NCBI GenBank assembly: GCA_028751875.1
Contig: CM054144.1
Span: 16,901,999-16,965,998, forward strand
Source: Rapana venosa
Lineage: Eukaryota; Mollusca; Gastropoda; Neogastropoda; Muricidae
Reading direction: 5' to 3'
DNA length: 64,000 nt
In this document: piece by piece, positions 1-10,125 of the stretch
Position numbering within the stretch: position 1 is the stretch's first letter
Layout: each line of letters starts with the position of its first letter
Position numbers and translations under genes: made by a program
Notes under the pieces: model-generated
What the model was told of the DNA's origin: nothing
The model's database searches: none
The model's input: the letters and a program-made list of their open reading frames with translations, nothing else

Positions 1-109
1 TGTTGTTTGGGTTTGTTTGGGTTGGGTTTTTTGGAGGGGGGGGGGGGGTGTCATCATCTATTAAAACGCCCTTATGCCTTTGAATTTACTCTTTGCAATG
101 GGATGTTAG

Positions 110-131
110 CAGCAGCAGCAGCAGCATTATT

Positions 132-175
<44 letters not shown>

Positions 176-300
176 TATTATTATCAGCAGCAGCAGCAGC
201 AACAGCATTACTATCATCATCAACATCATCATCGTCGTCGTCGTCGTCGTCGTCGTCATCATTGTTATTCTTCATTAGCATTAGCATTACCATCGGTGGC
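110..300. repeat. Compound trinucleotide microsatellite
   Basis: Runs of AGC, then ATC/TCA, AGC again and CGT/TCG follow one another with few interruptions. Every frame gives a homopolymer-like peptide (Ser, Asp or Ile runs), which is expected of such repeats and is not evidence of a gene. G-rich runs lie on both sides (about 35-48 and 384-403). Confidence 0.95.
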
Positions 301-554
301 AGTAGTAGTCATAGTATAAGTTACTAGTAACAGTACTGTTAATATCGTTTTCATTACTATCTTTATCACAAGGACACTGCAAGGGGGGTGGGGTGGGGGG
401 GGGGAGAGAATAACGAGTTTCTCCTACTGGTGTGTGACTCAAAACAGCGACGGCTTTACTGTGTTGCAGCGCTGTGTTAAAGGGGCAGAATGCAGCTGCT
501 CGCCCTGGTCTACCCCCACAAGGCAAGGGAACACCAAAGACATTTCCAAGTAGC

Positions 555-1150
555 ATGAAAAAAATCCACTTTACTTTGGCCTTCTTTCTCATCTTCGCCA
601 TTGCTTATGGTGTGTTTTTTGCCACAAAACCAGTTCGTTTGGACAAAATTATTATGCCACTCCGCTACAAAATCGTAGGAAGCTGCAAAATGATGAAGAG
701 TGTGGATATGAAATGCTTGAAAGCTTTGTAAAAAGGACGAATTTCTCCAGCGTGTGGGAATACCTACTGTCGGTGAACAGTTACCTTCAGACCTTCCGCT
801 GCCCTCTGATCAGGGAAACCCCTTCTGGGTACAGCTGGCCAGAGACGGATGCAGAACAGAGGCAACAGAAATCCCCGTCTAAACCCAAACAGATCGTGTG
901 GTATAGCGCCCCTCCTCATGTCTCTGTCAACGCTAGAAAGTATCAGTTTGACCATTGTCCGGTGAAGGATTGTGTCATGAGCTTTAACTATCAGAAAGAC
1001 CACAAGCATGCTGACGCTGTGGGGTTTTATGGTGGGCCCGGGATACCTGTGCCTCCAAGAACTCGCCCTGATCAGGTCTACATCTTCTACAGCCTGGAAC
1101 CCCCATGGCTCACTCCTGGCGGCGCATATGCAAATACAGCCTGGAATACG
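555..1150 (+). CDS. Alpha-1,3-fucosyltransferase, exon 1 (signal anchor, stem, N-terminal catalytic domain), with a frameshift
   Basis: This exon starts a GT10 fucosyltransferase. The family is known for Golgi type II membrane enzymes that move fucose from GDP-fucose to GlcNAc or glycan cores. ATG 555 opens MKKIHF, followed by a hydrophobic anchor of about 17 residues (LAFFLIFAIAYGVFFA). That frame closes at 731. The N-terminal GT10 domain continues one frame over, through the codons at 713, with KQIVWYSAPP from about 887 and QVYIFYSLEPPW from 1073. The 596 bases from ATG to donor are not a multiple of three, so one base is probably missing between about 600 and 712; an assembly error is likelier than a real mutation because the rest is intact. 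An ATG at 474 is in frame, but 555 sits directly before the anchor and is preferred. The donor is ACG|GTGAGC at 1150/1151, phase 0, and joins exactly to the exon at 7467. Confidence 0.88.
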
Positions 1151-2204
1151 GTGAGCACACGGTCTCTCTTCCTCTCTTGTCACTGTCCTCTGCCAGTGTC
1201 TTTCCAAACAAACAAAAAGTAGCTCTAGTTTTCAGCACAACATATGGGCAATGTAGAGAAGGGGGGAAAGGTAGTTGTCGCGAGCGGTAAAAATATGTCC
1301 AACAAGCACCAAACAATAGTTGTCACTCGGAGGGAGACCCATCGTCTGCCACAGCCAGATTCTGCTGGCCGTGCCTCGTGCGCTACGTCATCACTTAGAT
1401 CTCTATTGTTATTATGTGGCCATAGGAAGTCAGTTCCTTCCTCCTGAAGTGGATCGAGTTCGTCCTGAGTGAGGTCACCGGCAATAGTCACACTTTCTAC
1501 AGGGGTAAAAATGTGTACATTTTCCCCATCCGCTGAAAAAGCTTTCGTACATGTTTATATTAACTCTACACTATGACCTGACCAGCAGTCAGTTTTCTCC
1601 GTTGATGGAGAAGCAAGGGAGCAGGGATGTGGACGTTGCCAGTGACGTCACACCTAACCCCACTTAAGGTTTCGTTCCCAATACTTTAACCACTTCAAAC
1701 AATACAAATCTCCACTCCACACTTGATTTTCAAAACTCCTCCACCCACTCACCCCTTCTCAAACAAAATTGCACTGGCTACCTTTCCCCGAAAGTATTGA
1801 ATACAAAGTTCCGAACAGGAAGGATTTCTTCCAATCGAATACACAACACAAGCAACAATAATTAAAAATACGACAAAACAGTTAAAGCAGAAAACACACA
1901 CACGAGAAACAAACTTTGAGGAGAGCTGGACATAAGAAAAAATGCAGTTCTTGCCTCACATAGGGCTGGTTTTGTTTCTTGGCTTTTGTTTGTTTGTTGT
2001 TTTTCTTTTCTGTTCCTGGGCTAGAGCTCCAAGTTTACCAATAGTTAGATTTTGGGGGTATGGGACTGGTCATACAGTTAATGTTGGCTTCAATTCTAGT
2101 CTGTCTGGCTCAGCTGTATGTCTGTTGTCCTCCTCACTTGCTCGCTCTTCATCAGAAACTGGCACACTAGTCTACACCCCTGGGTGTGGAGAGCTAAGGC
2201 CCAT

Positions 2205-2575
2205 ACAGAAATGAAGGAAGGTGGCAGGATGGTTAAGACGTTTGCCTGCCAACAAGTAAACCGTGAGGTTCTGGGTTCGATTCCCAGCCTCGCCCTTTCT
2301 TCCCAGTTTGACCAAAAAATCGAACTGAATGTCAAAGTCCTTCGGATGAGACTATAAACCGAGGCCCCGTGTGCGAACGCATGCAGAACATATTGCGCAC
2401 ACGTTAAATCCTGTTCGCTGTTCGTACGAGTAGGCCATTGTGTGCCGGTGGGAACAGATGACAAAATTTTAAATAGAACCGCATACACACACACAAAAAA
2501 AGTCATCTGAACGCTTTGATTTGTTGCTTTACAAGATTCAGCGCTATATAAATTCCATACATAATAATAATGCTT
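2205..2575 (+). mobile_element. tRNA-derived SINE with central domain and LINE-like tail
   Basis: The head carries a pol III B box, GGTTCGATTCC, at 2274-2284, with an A-box-like stretch near 2228-2240. The central domain (GATGAGACTATAAACCGAGG, then GCGCACACGTTAAATCC and GTAGGCCATTGTGTGCCGG) recurs at 8400, 25085, 49413 and 58035. The tail, 2531-2571, contains GCGCTATATAAATTCCAT and ends in TAA repeats. The same tail ends the L2/CR1-like LINE near 11850, which suggests that LINE as the partner. The central domain resembles the conserved-domain SINEs described in invertebrates (such as Nin-DC), but I could not align it. Confidence 0.8.
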
Positions 2576-2718
2576 ACAGTGACTTTCCTTGCTGTGCCTA
2601 GACCAGTGGCAAACAAGCCCTCCTGGTAGCAAATACTCTTCCTCTCCTGCATCGTTGAAGACCTTCAAAACTGTTTTATTTTCAGCCAGGTTATTCAAGT
2701 AGTACACTCTGCCGTTTT

Positions 2719-2725
<7 letters not shown>

Positions 2726-2773
<48 letters not shown>
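2726..2773. repeat. (CT)n microsatellite
   Basis: An almost pure CT run interrupting a SINE: central-domain sequence resumes right after it. Minus-strand Arg/Glu-rich readings here are artefacts. Confidence 0.95.
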
Positions 2774-2954
2774 CCAGAACATCTTGCGGACACGTTAAAT
2801 CCTGTCCCGCTTTTCGTAAGAGTAGGCCATTGTGTGCCGGTGGGAACAGATGACAGAATTTACAAACCGCATACACACGGGGACTGGATGTAAAAAAGCA
2901 CATGAGTGCTTATTCCATTATCCTCGATATAAAAGAATAAATAAATAAATAAAA

Positions 2955-2955
<1 letters not shown>
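2774..2955 (+). mobile_element. SINE fragment (central domain and 3' end)
   Basis: Begins inside the central domain (CAGAACATCTTGCGGACACG) and continues through GTAGGCCATTGTGTGCCGG and GGGGACTGGATGTAAAAAAG to a TAAA-repeat tail at about 2933-2953. It lacks the tRNA head. The order matches the full-length copy at 49413. Confidence 0.8.

Positions 2956-3023
<68 letters not shown>
2956..3023. repeat. (CT)n microsatellite
   Basis: Pure CT run directly after the SINE tail, followed by GT/TTG-rich low-complexity DNA to about 3230. Confidence 0.95.
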
Positions 3024-3027
<4 letters not shown>

Positions 3028-3179
3028 TTTTTATTGTTTGTTTGTTCTTTTTTTGTCTTGTTTTTGTTTTGGGTTTGTTTGTTGTTGTTGTTGTTGTTGT
3101 TGTTGAGGGGGGGGTTGTTTGTTGGTTTGTTGTTGTTGTTGGGTGGGGTTGGGGTTGGGGGGGGGGGTTGTTTGGTTGT

Positions 3180-3355
3180 TTGGGTTTTTTGTTTGTTGTT
3201 TTTTTTTTTTTCAAGGTTTTTTTCCTTTGTTTTTACTGTGTGAGTGTATGAGTATTGGGTTTATTATTCAGATGTATCCCATACAGGCGGGGACTGGATG
3301 TAAAAAAGCACATGAGACTTATTCATTATCCTAGAAATAAAAGAATTTGTCATCT
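3180..3355 (+). mobile_element. SINE 3' fragment, long 3' variant
   Basis: Contains ACTGTGTGAGTGTATGAG, GGCGGGGACTGGATGTAAAA and the end AATAAAAGAATTTGTCAT. The same segment lies inverted at 8870-9045 and 11185-11340, defining a 3' variant of about 170 bp. A (CT)n run (3355-3402) follows it. Confidence 0.7.
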
Positions 3356-3405
<50 letters not shown>

Positions 3406-3477
3406 GGCTCTAAGTACCGAAAAAAGAAAGTGATGTCGTCTGCAATCTTGCAGGTGAACAAATGATTATTTTCTTTC

Positions 3478-6400
3478 TAGAACTTCGGAAGACAAAGATG
3501 TTAATTTTTTTGGTAAGCAACTTTTGGAGTTTTGTAATGTGACTGAATGTGTAATTTTGAAGGTATGTCTGATTATGGACACGATGGCAGCTGCACCTAT
3601 ATTGGTAGCTCAGGTGCAAGTGTCCTGGATTATTTTATTTTATCATGTGATTTGTTAACTGATTTAAAGATAGAAAACCTGAAAGTGCTGGATGCAATAG
3701 ACTCAGACCACTTACATGTCGAATTAGGTGTTAAACTCTACATACAACACAATAGTAAGGACAATATTGATACTACTGACAAGGAAGGGAGAAAATCATG
3801 TTTGAGGGAAAAAATAATTTGGGAGAAAGAAAAAGAGGGAGATTTCAAAAAGACAATTAACGAAAATAGTAGCAGAATTAAACTGGAGGAGGCTATTTCA
3901 TTCACTAACAGTAATGTGGATAAGGCCCTCGAGTTATTTGTTGACTGCCTCCTAACGGCAAGTAAGTGCATGGTTAAACAATGCAGTATGGGGGAAAAGC
4001 AGAGACGATCTCCTTGGTTTGATGCCGAGTGTCGCAGAGCAAAACAAATGACAAAGAATCAGTTAAGACCATTTAGAAGAACGAGGAGGGATTTTGATAG
4101 AAAAACATATCTAGAAGGGAAAAAGCAGTATAGATTTTTGTTAAAACAAAAGAAAAGAGGGTTCAGAAAAGATCTTGCTGAGTTGTTGACAAAGAAAAGC
4201 AACGATTCTGTATTATTTTAGAAAGAACTAAAAAGAATTGGAGGGAGTGAAAGGACTGGCATCAGTGATAAAATAAAACTTGAAGAATGGTATGAACATT
4301 ACAATAATGTGTATAATACTGGGAAAATACAGCTCAAATATAACACTGATTCAGATAGCAGTTTGGAAGAAGACAAAGATCATATCTTAAATATGCCCAT
4401 ACTGAAAGAAGAAATTTAACGTGCAATAAACAATCTAAAATGTGGCAAATCCCCAGGAATAGATGGTGTTACAGCAGAGATGCTAAAAGCAGGTAATGGA
4501 GTTGTGATAGAATTTTCGGAAAAATTCTGTAATCAAATGCTAAAAGCAGGTAATGGAGTTGTGATAGAATTTTCGGAAAAAATCTGTAATCAAATATTTA
4601 GTCAAGGCATTTATCCTAAAGAATGGGCAAAAGCAATAGTAGTTTCTATCTTTTAAAAGGGTGATGCAGACAACCCAGATATTATAGAGGGGTTTCGTTG
4701 ATTAGTATATTATGTAAATGTTATACATCAATTCTTGACACACGCCTGTACTTGTGGTTGGAAGACACGCACAGTATTGTTGAAAACCAGGCAGGTTTCA
4801 GGAGAAATTAATCCACAGTCGATCATATCTTTACATTGTATTCTGTTATCCAGAAATGTCTAAATAGTGGGAAAAGAAAGCTGTACGTGGCATTTATTGA
4901 TATCAAGAAAGCCTTTGACTCTGTACATCACCAAAAACTACTTGAAGCTATTCTTGATGTTGGAGTGAGGGGCAAGTTTTTTGCTCTCTCAAAGCTATGT
5001 ATAGCTCACTCCTATCCTGTGTAAGAATTAATAAGGACTATTCAGATTTTTTCCATTGTCCTACGGGAGTTCGCCAAGGTTGTGTTCTTAGTCCGACCCT
5101 TTTTCACTGTTTATAAATAACTTAGCTCATCAAATTAATGAATTTGGTGTTCATGGTATTCAGCTTATCCCAACTGTGACTGAATTGTTTAATCTCTTAT
5201 TCGCTGACGATGTGGTATTGTTGTCAACCACTCCCAGAGGATTGCAGACTCAACTGAATTATCTAAAAACTTGTTGTGATAATTTAAAACTTAGAGTTAA
5301 TAAAAAAACTAAGGTTATGGTTTTTAGAAAAGGTGGACACCTATCAAAAAATGAAAAATGGTTTATGATGGTGATCTTGTGGAAGTGGTAAACAGTTGCA
5401 CTTACCTTGGATTTACATTTACAACAAAACTGAGTTGCAAACTTGGAACTGCTGCTTTTGTTACAAAAGAAACAAGAGTGTTGTATATTTTAAGTAGAGC
5501 TTATTCAAAATGCAACGAAATGACACAAAAAACTTTCGTCAAGCTATTTGATGCAAAAGTGCAGTCGATATTGTTATACTCCTCTGAAGTCTGGAGAGTT
5601 AATAGACTTGATAACCTTGAAAAAGTACACCTTTTAGCTTGCAAGCGATATCTGGGCGTACCTTTGAAAACGCCAAATAAATTAGTGTACGGTGAGCTAG
5701 GCAGATATCCTCTTTTCATCAACACAACTGTCAGATCTGTTAAGTATTGGCTGCCTTTACTACAGATGGAAGCAGACAGACTTCCAAAATAATGCTATCA
5801 GATGCTTTTGTCTTTGGATAATCGGGGTAAAAAATTTCTGGGTGACAGATATCAAGGACATTTTATGTAGCACAGATTTTCAGTTTCTATGGATGAACCA
5901 AGGTACCAGTAATTAACGCAGTTTTTTAAGTGAGTTCAAACAGAGATTAGTAGATATATTCATACAGGAATGGTCATCCACCCTACGTGATGGGAGTAGA
6001 TATGAAATGTATAGAACGTTTAAAGATGTCTTTGGCAAAGAACGATATCTTTCATGCATTGATATAGTATGTTTTAGAGTCGCGTTTTCACATGTAAGAC
6101 TTGGACTATTACCTATAAAATGCAATATGCATAGGTACAGTGAAAATCTGATGAATAAGCAATGTGAATGTGGCTTTCAAGAAGAAAACGAACAACATTT
6201 CTTATTTACTTGTCCACTACATAATGACATGAAAGAAAAGTTCCTTAAAGATTTTCTTGATTTGCCTCTGTCAAGACTGCTAGATGGAAAGAGCGAAGAT
6301 GTCTGTCGCCATGTCGGTAAATATGTGTTTCATGCTATTAGAAGAAGACAGGCAATTCTTGAAAGTTAGGTCATCTTCAGTCTCAACACCTCCACCCCCA

Positions 6401-6700
6401 CCACTTTCCGAATGTTAACTTGAGGTTTGTTCAGTGATTTTCTTGTTCATTTTCTTTTTTTTTCTTTTTCTAGGAAGGAAAGATGATAAAAAGCTGTATA
6501 TCAGCAATAGTTCTGAATGTAGAATAACTAAATGCTTTTGTGTAAATATAAATGCGTTGTACTTTGTATTCTGTTTGAGAAAATGTTTTTATATTTCAGT
6601 TGTCATATATTAATGGACCACCCCATCTCCACCCTCCCTCAATGTGTATGTATGCCTATGGCCAAAACACATTGAACATTTGAAATCTTGAAATCTCTTT
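3478..6700 (+). pseudogene. LINE A: non-LTR retrotransposon ORF2 relic (endonuclease C-terminus, RT, Zn knuckle), 5'-truncated
   Basis: A non-LTR reverse transcriptase relic inside the fucosyltransferase intron. It begins inside the endonuclease: GASVLDYFILS and DAIDSDH at about 3620-3720 are the C-terminal APE-type signatures. The RT follows in pieces: KLYVAFIDIKKAFDSVHH near 4880-4935 (motif A), GVRQGCVLSPT near 5066, and LLFADDVVLL near 5197 (the intact FADD catalytic loop). Next come the thumb-like ACKRYLGVPLKTPNK near 5640 and a C-terminal CECG...HFLFTC knuckle at 6163-6213. Stops at about 4219, 4418, 4655 and 4808, several frameshifts and a 57-bp internal duplication make it dead. The last reading closes at 6369 and the 3' end runs to a TTGAAATC-type tail near 6680-6697. 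The style resembles I/Jockey-group LINEs; the clade is uncertain. It is related to LINE B at 40-47 kb. Confidence 0.88.
4480..4593 (+). repeat. 57-bp tandem duplication inside LINE A RT
   Basis: Units 4480-4536 and 4537-4593 differ at a single position. Each encodes MLKAGNGVVIEFSEK plus CNQ-type residues, so 19 codons of the RT are repeated in frame. Confidence 0.93.
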
Positions 6701-6750
6701 AAGTACCTGTGTAAAACCAGTTTTTCAGGGTTCATGCATTCGTGTGCATG

Positions 6751-7056
6751 GGGAGAGAGAAAGAGAGAAGAGAGAGAGAGAAGGAGAGATGAAGAGAGAG
6801 AGAGAAGTGTGTTGTGTTGTGTGTGTGTGTGTGTGTGTTGTGTGTGTTGTGTGTTGTGTGTGTGTGTGTGTTTGTGTGTGTGAAGTCAGGTAAGTCAAGT
6901 CAAACTTTTGTTTCCAGATGGTACATTGAATAAACAGTGTAGGCCTAATTGCTTTTTTCATCAAGCCATTCATTTTTTTAAAGCCCTTCAAAACTGTGTG
7001 TGCTGTGTTGTGTGTGTGTGTGTGTGTGCGTGTGCGTGTGTGTGTGTGAGTGTAAT
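6751..7056. repeat. GA, GT and CG/TG microsatellites flanking a dispersed repeat
   Basis: GA-rich 6751-6806, GT-rich 6808-6881 and a second GT/GC run 6997-7051. Between them, 6883-6975 holds a dispersed repeat (CAGATGGTACATTGAATAAA and CTTTTTTCATCAAGCCAT) that recurs at 13965-14060. Confidence 0.88.
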
Positions 7057-7136
7057 GAATGAAGGCTTTTTTTTTTAATGTACCGTTACCTTGTGTCCTA
7101 CGCTTTGAGCCATAGTGCAATACAAACGGCCAAGTA

Positions 7137-7186
7137 TGATGATGATAATGATGAAAATGATGATGATGATGATGATGATGATGAAT

Positions 7187-7233
<47 letters not shown>
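7137..7233. repeat. (GAT)n microsatellite
   Basis: A long run of GAT with a few A-for-T changes; poly-Asp, poly-Met and poly-His readings across it are artefacts. It lies about 230 bp upstream of the fucosyltransferase acceptor. Confidence 0.95.
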
Positions 7234-7234
<1 letters not shown>

Positions 7235-7466
7235 TTCATGTTGATGATAATGATAGTGACTCCTGGTAATTGGTCTGCAAATTCTCATGAAAATGGATTT
7301 CTTTCTTCTTTTTTTTAAAATCCATTTTGAAATTCTATGAATTCTTTCTGCGACACGAACTCATATCTGAAAAAAATGTCTGTCAGTCATTTCAGCAAGC
7401 TGAAACGTTTTAGAATTGAACGATAATTATGTTAAACTTACAAAAGCGATTTTTTTTCCCTTTCAG

Positions 7467-8144
7467 GCATTCAACTGGACGTGGAGCTATCGTTTTGACT
7501 CTGACATCGTAGACGTCTATGACTACTTCAAGTTGTCACCCTCAGTACCTTCCCACTGCAAGCTCTTAAAGATGAAGCGCCAGAAGAAGAAGTATGTGGC
7601 CTGGATGTCTTCACACTGCGAGGTGCCGAGCAAACGACTCCAGTACATCAACAAGCTACGGAAGATCATCCCTGTGGACATGTACGGCCGTTGTGGCAAT
7701 CTCTCCTGTAAAATCTGGTCTGAAGAATGTGACCTTCTGCTAAACGACTATCTGTTCTATTTGTCTTTTGAAAATTCAATGTGCGAGGACTACGTTACCG
7801 AAAAGTTCTCCAAAACCTTTAAGGAGGGCGTCTATGTCTTGCCTGTGGCGCGGGGAGGGGCCAACTATTCTCGGTACCTCCCTGAAGGGACTTTCATCGA
7901 CGCTGAAGCCTTCCCAGACCCTGAAGAGCTGGGTCGGTATTTGCTAGAGCTTGCCGGGGATGAGAGTAGGTATGTGGACATGTTGTGGAGAAAAAGTCAT
8001 TTCGTGACGCATGAGGGTGGGTTTGTCGATGCCCACTGCCAGGTGTGTTACAAACTGCACCATCTGGATCGCTTCAAACGCTCTTATTCCGACCTGCACG
8101 GTTGGCACATTCGGGATAAATGCTCCACTCCGAAACCAGTGTAA
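7467..8144 (+). CDS. Alpha-1,3-fucosyltransferase, exon 2 (GDP-fucose-binding catalytic domain)
   Basis: This exon encodes the C-terminal half of the GT10 enzyme, including the donor-binding fold. It opens AFNWTWSYRFDSDI directly after the acceptor at 7465-7466. The family signature FYLSFENSMCEDYVTEK starts near 7755. The loop LPVARGGANYSRYLPEGTF starts near 7839 and is followed by IDAEAF. The exon stays open for 225 codons to a stop at 8142-8144. With exon 1 the protein is about 424 residues, normal for a metazoan GT10. Several cysteines near the C-terminus (CQVCYK, CSTPK) fit the disulphides seen in this family. I see no frameshift here. The family is clear, but the exact acceptor specificity (core, Lewis-type or other) cannot be read from sequence, so no gene symbol is given. 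Confidence 0.95.
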   Translation, partial: AFNWTWSYRFDSDIVDVYDYFKLSPSVPSHCKLLKMKRQKKKYVAWMSSHCEVPSKRLQYINKLRKIIPVDMYGRCGNLSCKIWSEECDLLLNDYLFYLSFENSMCEDYVTEKFSKTFKEGVYVLPVARGGANYSRYLPEGTFIDAEAFPDPEELGRYLLELAGDESRYVDMLWRKSHFVTHEGGFVDAHCQVCYKLHHLDRFKRSYSDLHGWHIRDKCSTPKPV

Positions 8145-8214
8145 TATCCGTACCATGTTCCTCGTATGTTTGGCAACAAAACAGGTGAAAGAACAATCAT
8201 AGATAGATATACCT

Positions 8215-8360
8215 CGCGAATAGTAGGCTATTTTGTGCTGTGGGAACAGATGACAAATAGTTAAGATGTATCCCTACAGGCGGGGACTGGATGTAAAAAA
8301 GCACATAAGTGCTTATTCCATTATCCTCGATATAATAGAATAAAATAAAATAAAATAAGT
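8215..8360 (+). mobile_element. SINE 3' fragment in the fucosyltransferase 3' flank
   Basis: Contains GGCGGGGACTGGATGTAAAA and GTGCTTATTCCATTATCCTC and ends in repeated AATAAAATAAAATAAAATAA at 8339-8360. It starts about 70 bp after the fucosyltransferase stop codon, so the tail could serve as polyadenylation signal; this is inference. Confidence 0.75.
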
Positions 8361-8399
8361 AAACGAATACCAGCAATAGCACCTCTGCCCCCCACACCC

Positions 8400-8453
8400 A
8401 CCCCCTCACACGCAATCCTCTGAGTTAACATCAGTGCCGACTCCAATCCCCCG

Positions 8454-8496
<43 letters not shown>

Positions 8497-8665
8497 AAAA
8501 AAAGGCCGGATAGCGACTATAAACCGAGGTCGTGTGGTGTGAACAAACGCAGAACATTTGTGTGCGGTGGGAACGGAGACAAACTTTACAAAACTGCATA
8601 ACACGGAAAACTGGATGTAAAAAAAGAGCACATGATGCCTACTACTCCCTTATCTCGAAATAAAG
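8400..8665 (+). mobile_element. SINE with an expanded poly-C tract inside
   Basis: Central-domain SINE (GAGTTAACATCAGTGCCGAC before, GCGACTATAAACCGAGG after). About 41 consecutive C and then nine A (8454-8503) sit where the full-length copy at 49413 has only CCCC AAAA. It runs to a CTCGAAATAAAGAAAG tail at about 8665. Confidence 0.75.
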
Positions 8666-8669
8666 AAAG

Positions 8670-8828
8670 AAAGAACACACACACCCACTACAATCAGAAC
8701 GAAGACCACACACACACACACACACCACACACACACACACCACACACACACACAACCACACACAACAACACACACACACACGACGCACGCCCCGCACGCA
8801 CACGTACGCACGCACGTACGCACGCACA
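8670..8828. repeat. CA and ACGC microsatellite
   Basis: CA-rich 8677-8783 followed by ACGC/ACGT repeats. The second copy lies at 10993-11134 with a different repeat number. Confidence 0.9.
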
Positions 8829-8869
8829 AAAAAAGATACAGGAAGGGATTCGTGCAGAGAGAGAGAAAC

Positions 8870-9060
8870 GCAAAATTACGGAGACAATGACAATGACAAT
8901 GACAAATTCTTTTATTTCAACAATGAACAAGTACTCATGTGCTTTTCTACATCCAGTCCCCGCCCATAGGGATACATCTTGATAATAAACCCAAAACTCA
9001 TACTCTCACACAGTAGAAACAAAGGAAAAAACACTTTTAAAAAACAAACAATTAAAATAA
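8870..9060 (-). mobile_element. SINE 3' fragment, long 3' variant, inverted
   Basis: Reverse complement of the segment at 3180-3355: it contains CATCCAGTCCCCGCC and CATACTCTCACACAGTAG. GACAAT repeats flank its 3' end at 8880-8905. Confidence 0.7.
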
Positions 9061-9740
9061 CCCCCCCCCAAAACCAAATATAAAAAAAGAAAAAACAACA
9101 ACAAAAACCACCCAAAAACCCAAAACAAGGACAAAAAAAAAACACAGAAAAAATAAGAAAAAGAGAAAAACCAAAAAAGCCAAACTTATAAAGTCATAAA
9201 AATGAATACCTACACATTGTAAAATGGTACCCATAGTTGTTACATGTAACAAAAAGATAAAATTGAAACAGGACATTCATTCGAACTCAAGTACAGTTGA
9301 CAAGCCCAATAAAATATTGAAAATATAAAGTCCTTCATCAGAATACACAACTATAAACTATAAGCAAAAAAATAAAAGAGAAAGGAGAGAGAGAGAGAGA
9401 GAGAGGAGGGAGGAGAGGAGAGAGAGAAGAGAATATACTAAAAAATATAATTCTCAAAATATTACACATCACCATCAACACTAATTTTGATTATAATAAT
9501 ATTAATGATAATAATAATAATAACAAATAATTATAATAAATGGAATTTATATAGCACTATATCTTGCACACACACAAAATAATAAAAGTGCTTTCATTCA
9601 TCCTACTCATTCACATGCAGCCAGTTACAATTAATAGGTTGGGGTGTTTTTTTTACAAAATTTAAAAAGTATAACACACGCTCACGCGCACGCACGCAAT
9701 ACACGCACACTCACGCACACAAATACAGTTGTACACTCCA
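9060..9740 (-). mobile_element. LINE 3' flank, copy 1 (AT-rich, TAA-repeat tail)
   Basis: Second copy of the 3' region of the minus-strand L2/CR1-like LINE. It includes the tail TATATAGCACTATATCTTGC at about 9548-9568 and TAA repeats at 9490-9520, followed by CACGCA repeats at 9675-9725. Confidence 0.65.
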
Positions 9741-10125
9741 GCAGGTGATGTGTTTTGGTGTTGAAAGGCAGGACAAAAAACAAAAGGGAACAAAAGGGGA
9801 GAATCCCAGGAAATTTAAATAAATGTATCTTAAAGGGTGGATTTAAAAGCCTCATAAAGGTTTTGGCAAGGGAGAGAGGGGAGGTTCATTGCAGATCGAG
9901 GACCAGAAAGGAGAAAGAGCTAGGCAACGGGTTTGGGTGGTTGAATCTTAAGCACAAGGTATTGCAGCAGATCAAGGAACGAGCATGTAAGGTGAAGACA
10001 TTCACAGAGGTAGGAGGTGTGTTTTGTGGAGGAAATTTTTAACGAGGACTGACAAGAAACCCGGGCCCAAGGGGCCCCGTGGGATCCAAAAAGAAAGTCT
10101 CAATTTTTTTTTTGGGAAAAAAAGG

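Larger units (their letters stand above)
1151..7466 (+). other. Fucosyltransferase intron (phase 0)
   Basis: Bounded by GTGAGC at 1151 and a pyrimidine-rich TTTTTTTTCCCTTTCAG ending at 7466. Both flanking exons are in phase 0 and the joined peptide reads NTAWNT-AFNWTWSYR, the expected GT10 order. The intron holds SINE pieces, CT, GA, GT and GAT microsatellites and LINE A. From 1151 to about 2205 I see only unassigned AT-rich sequence; a minus-strand reading at 1225-1491 looks mildly protein-like but matches nothing I know. Confidence 0.85.
8302..10110. repeat. Duplicated block, copy 1 (left of gap 1)
   Basis: The same order of landmarks occurs here and right of the gap at an offset of about 2310 bp: SINE tail, poly-C SINE, CA/ACGC microsatellite, inverted SINE 3' end, GA run, TAA-rich LINE tail and LINE 3' coding end. 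Quality falls from about 10040 to the gap, where GGGCCC and homopolymer runs appear. This copy contains no host gene. Confidence 0.85.

Noticed and set aside
7..327. Ser/Ala-rich or Asp-rich proteins across trinucleotide repeats
   Set aside because: Pure reading of microsatellite DNA with open frames on both strands. The same holds for Asp/His/Met runs at 7080-7290, Arg/Glu runs over CT tracts and Cys/Val/His runs over GT tracts.
1942..2214. Hydrophobic 90-codon frame resembling a membrane protein
   Set aside because: T-rich intronic sequence giving Phe/Leu/Val runs; it runs into the SINE and has no motif.
2205..2290. Possible tRNA gene
   Set aside because: A and B boxes are present, but acceptor and anticodon stems do not close and the sequence continues into a repeated central domain; it is a SINE head. 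The same holds at 25451, 49413, 54855 and 58037.
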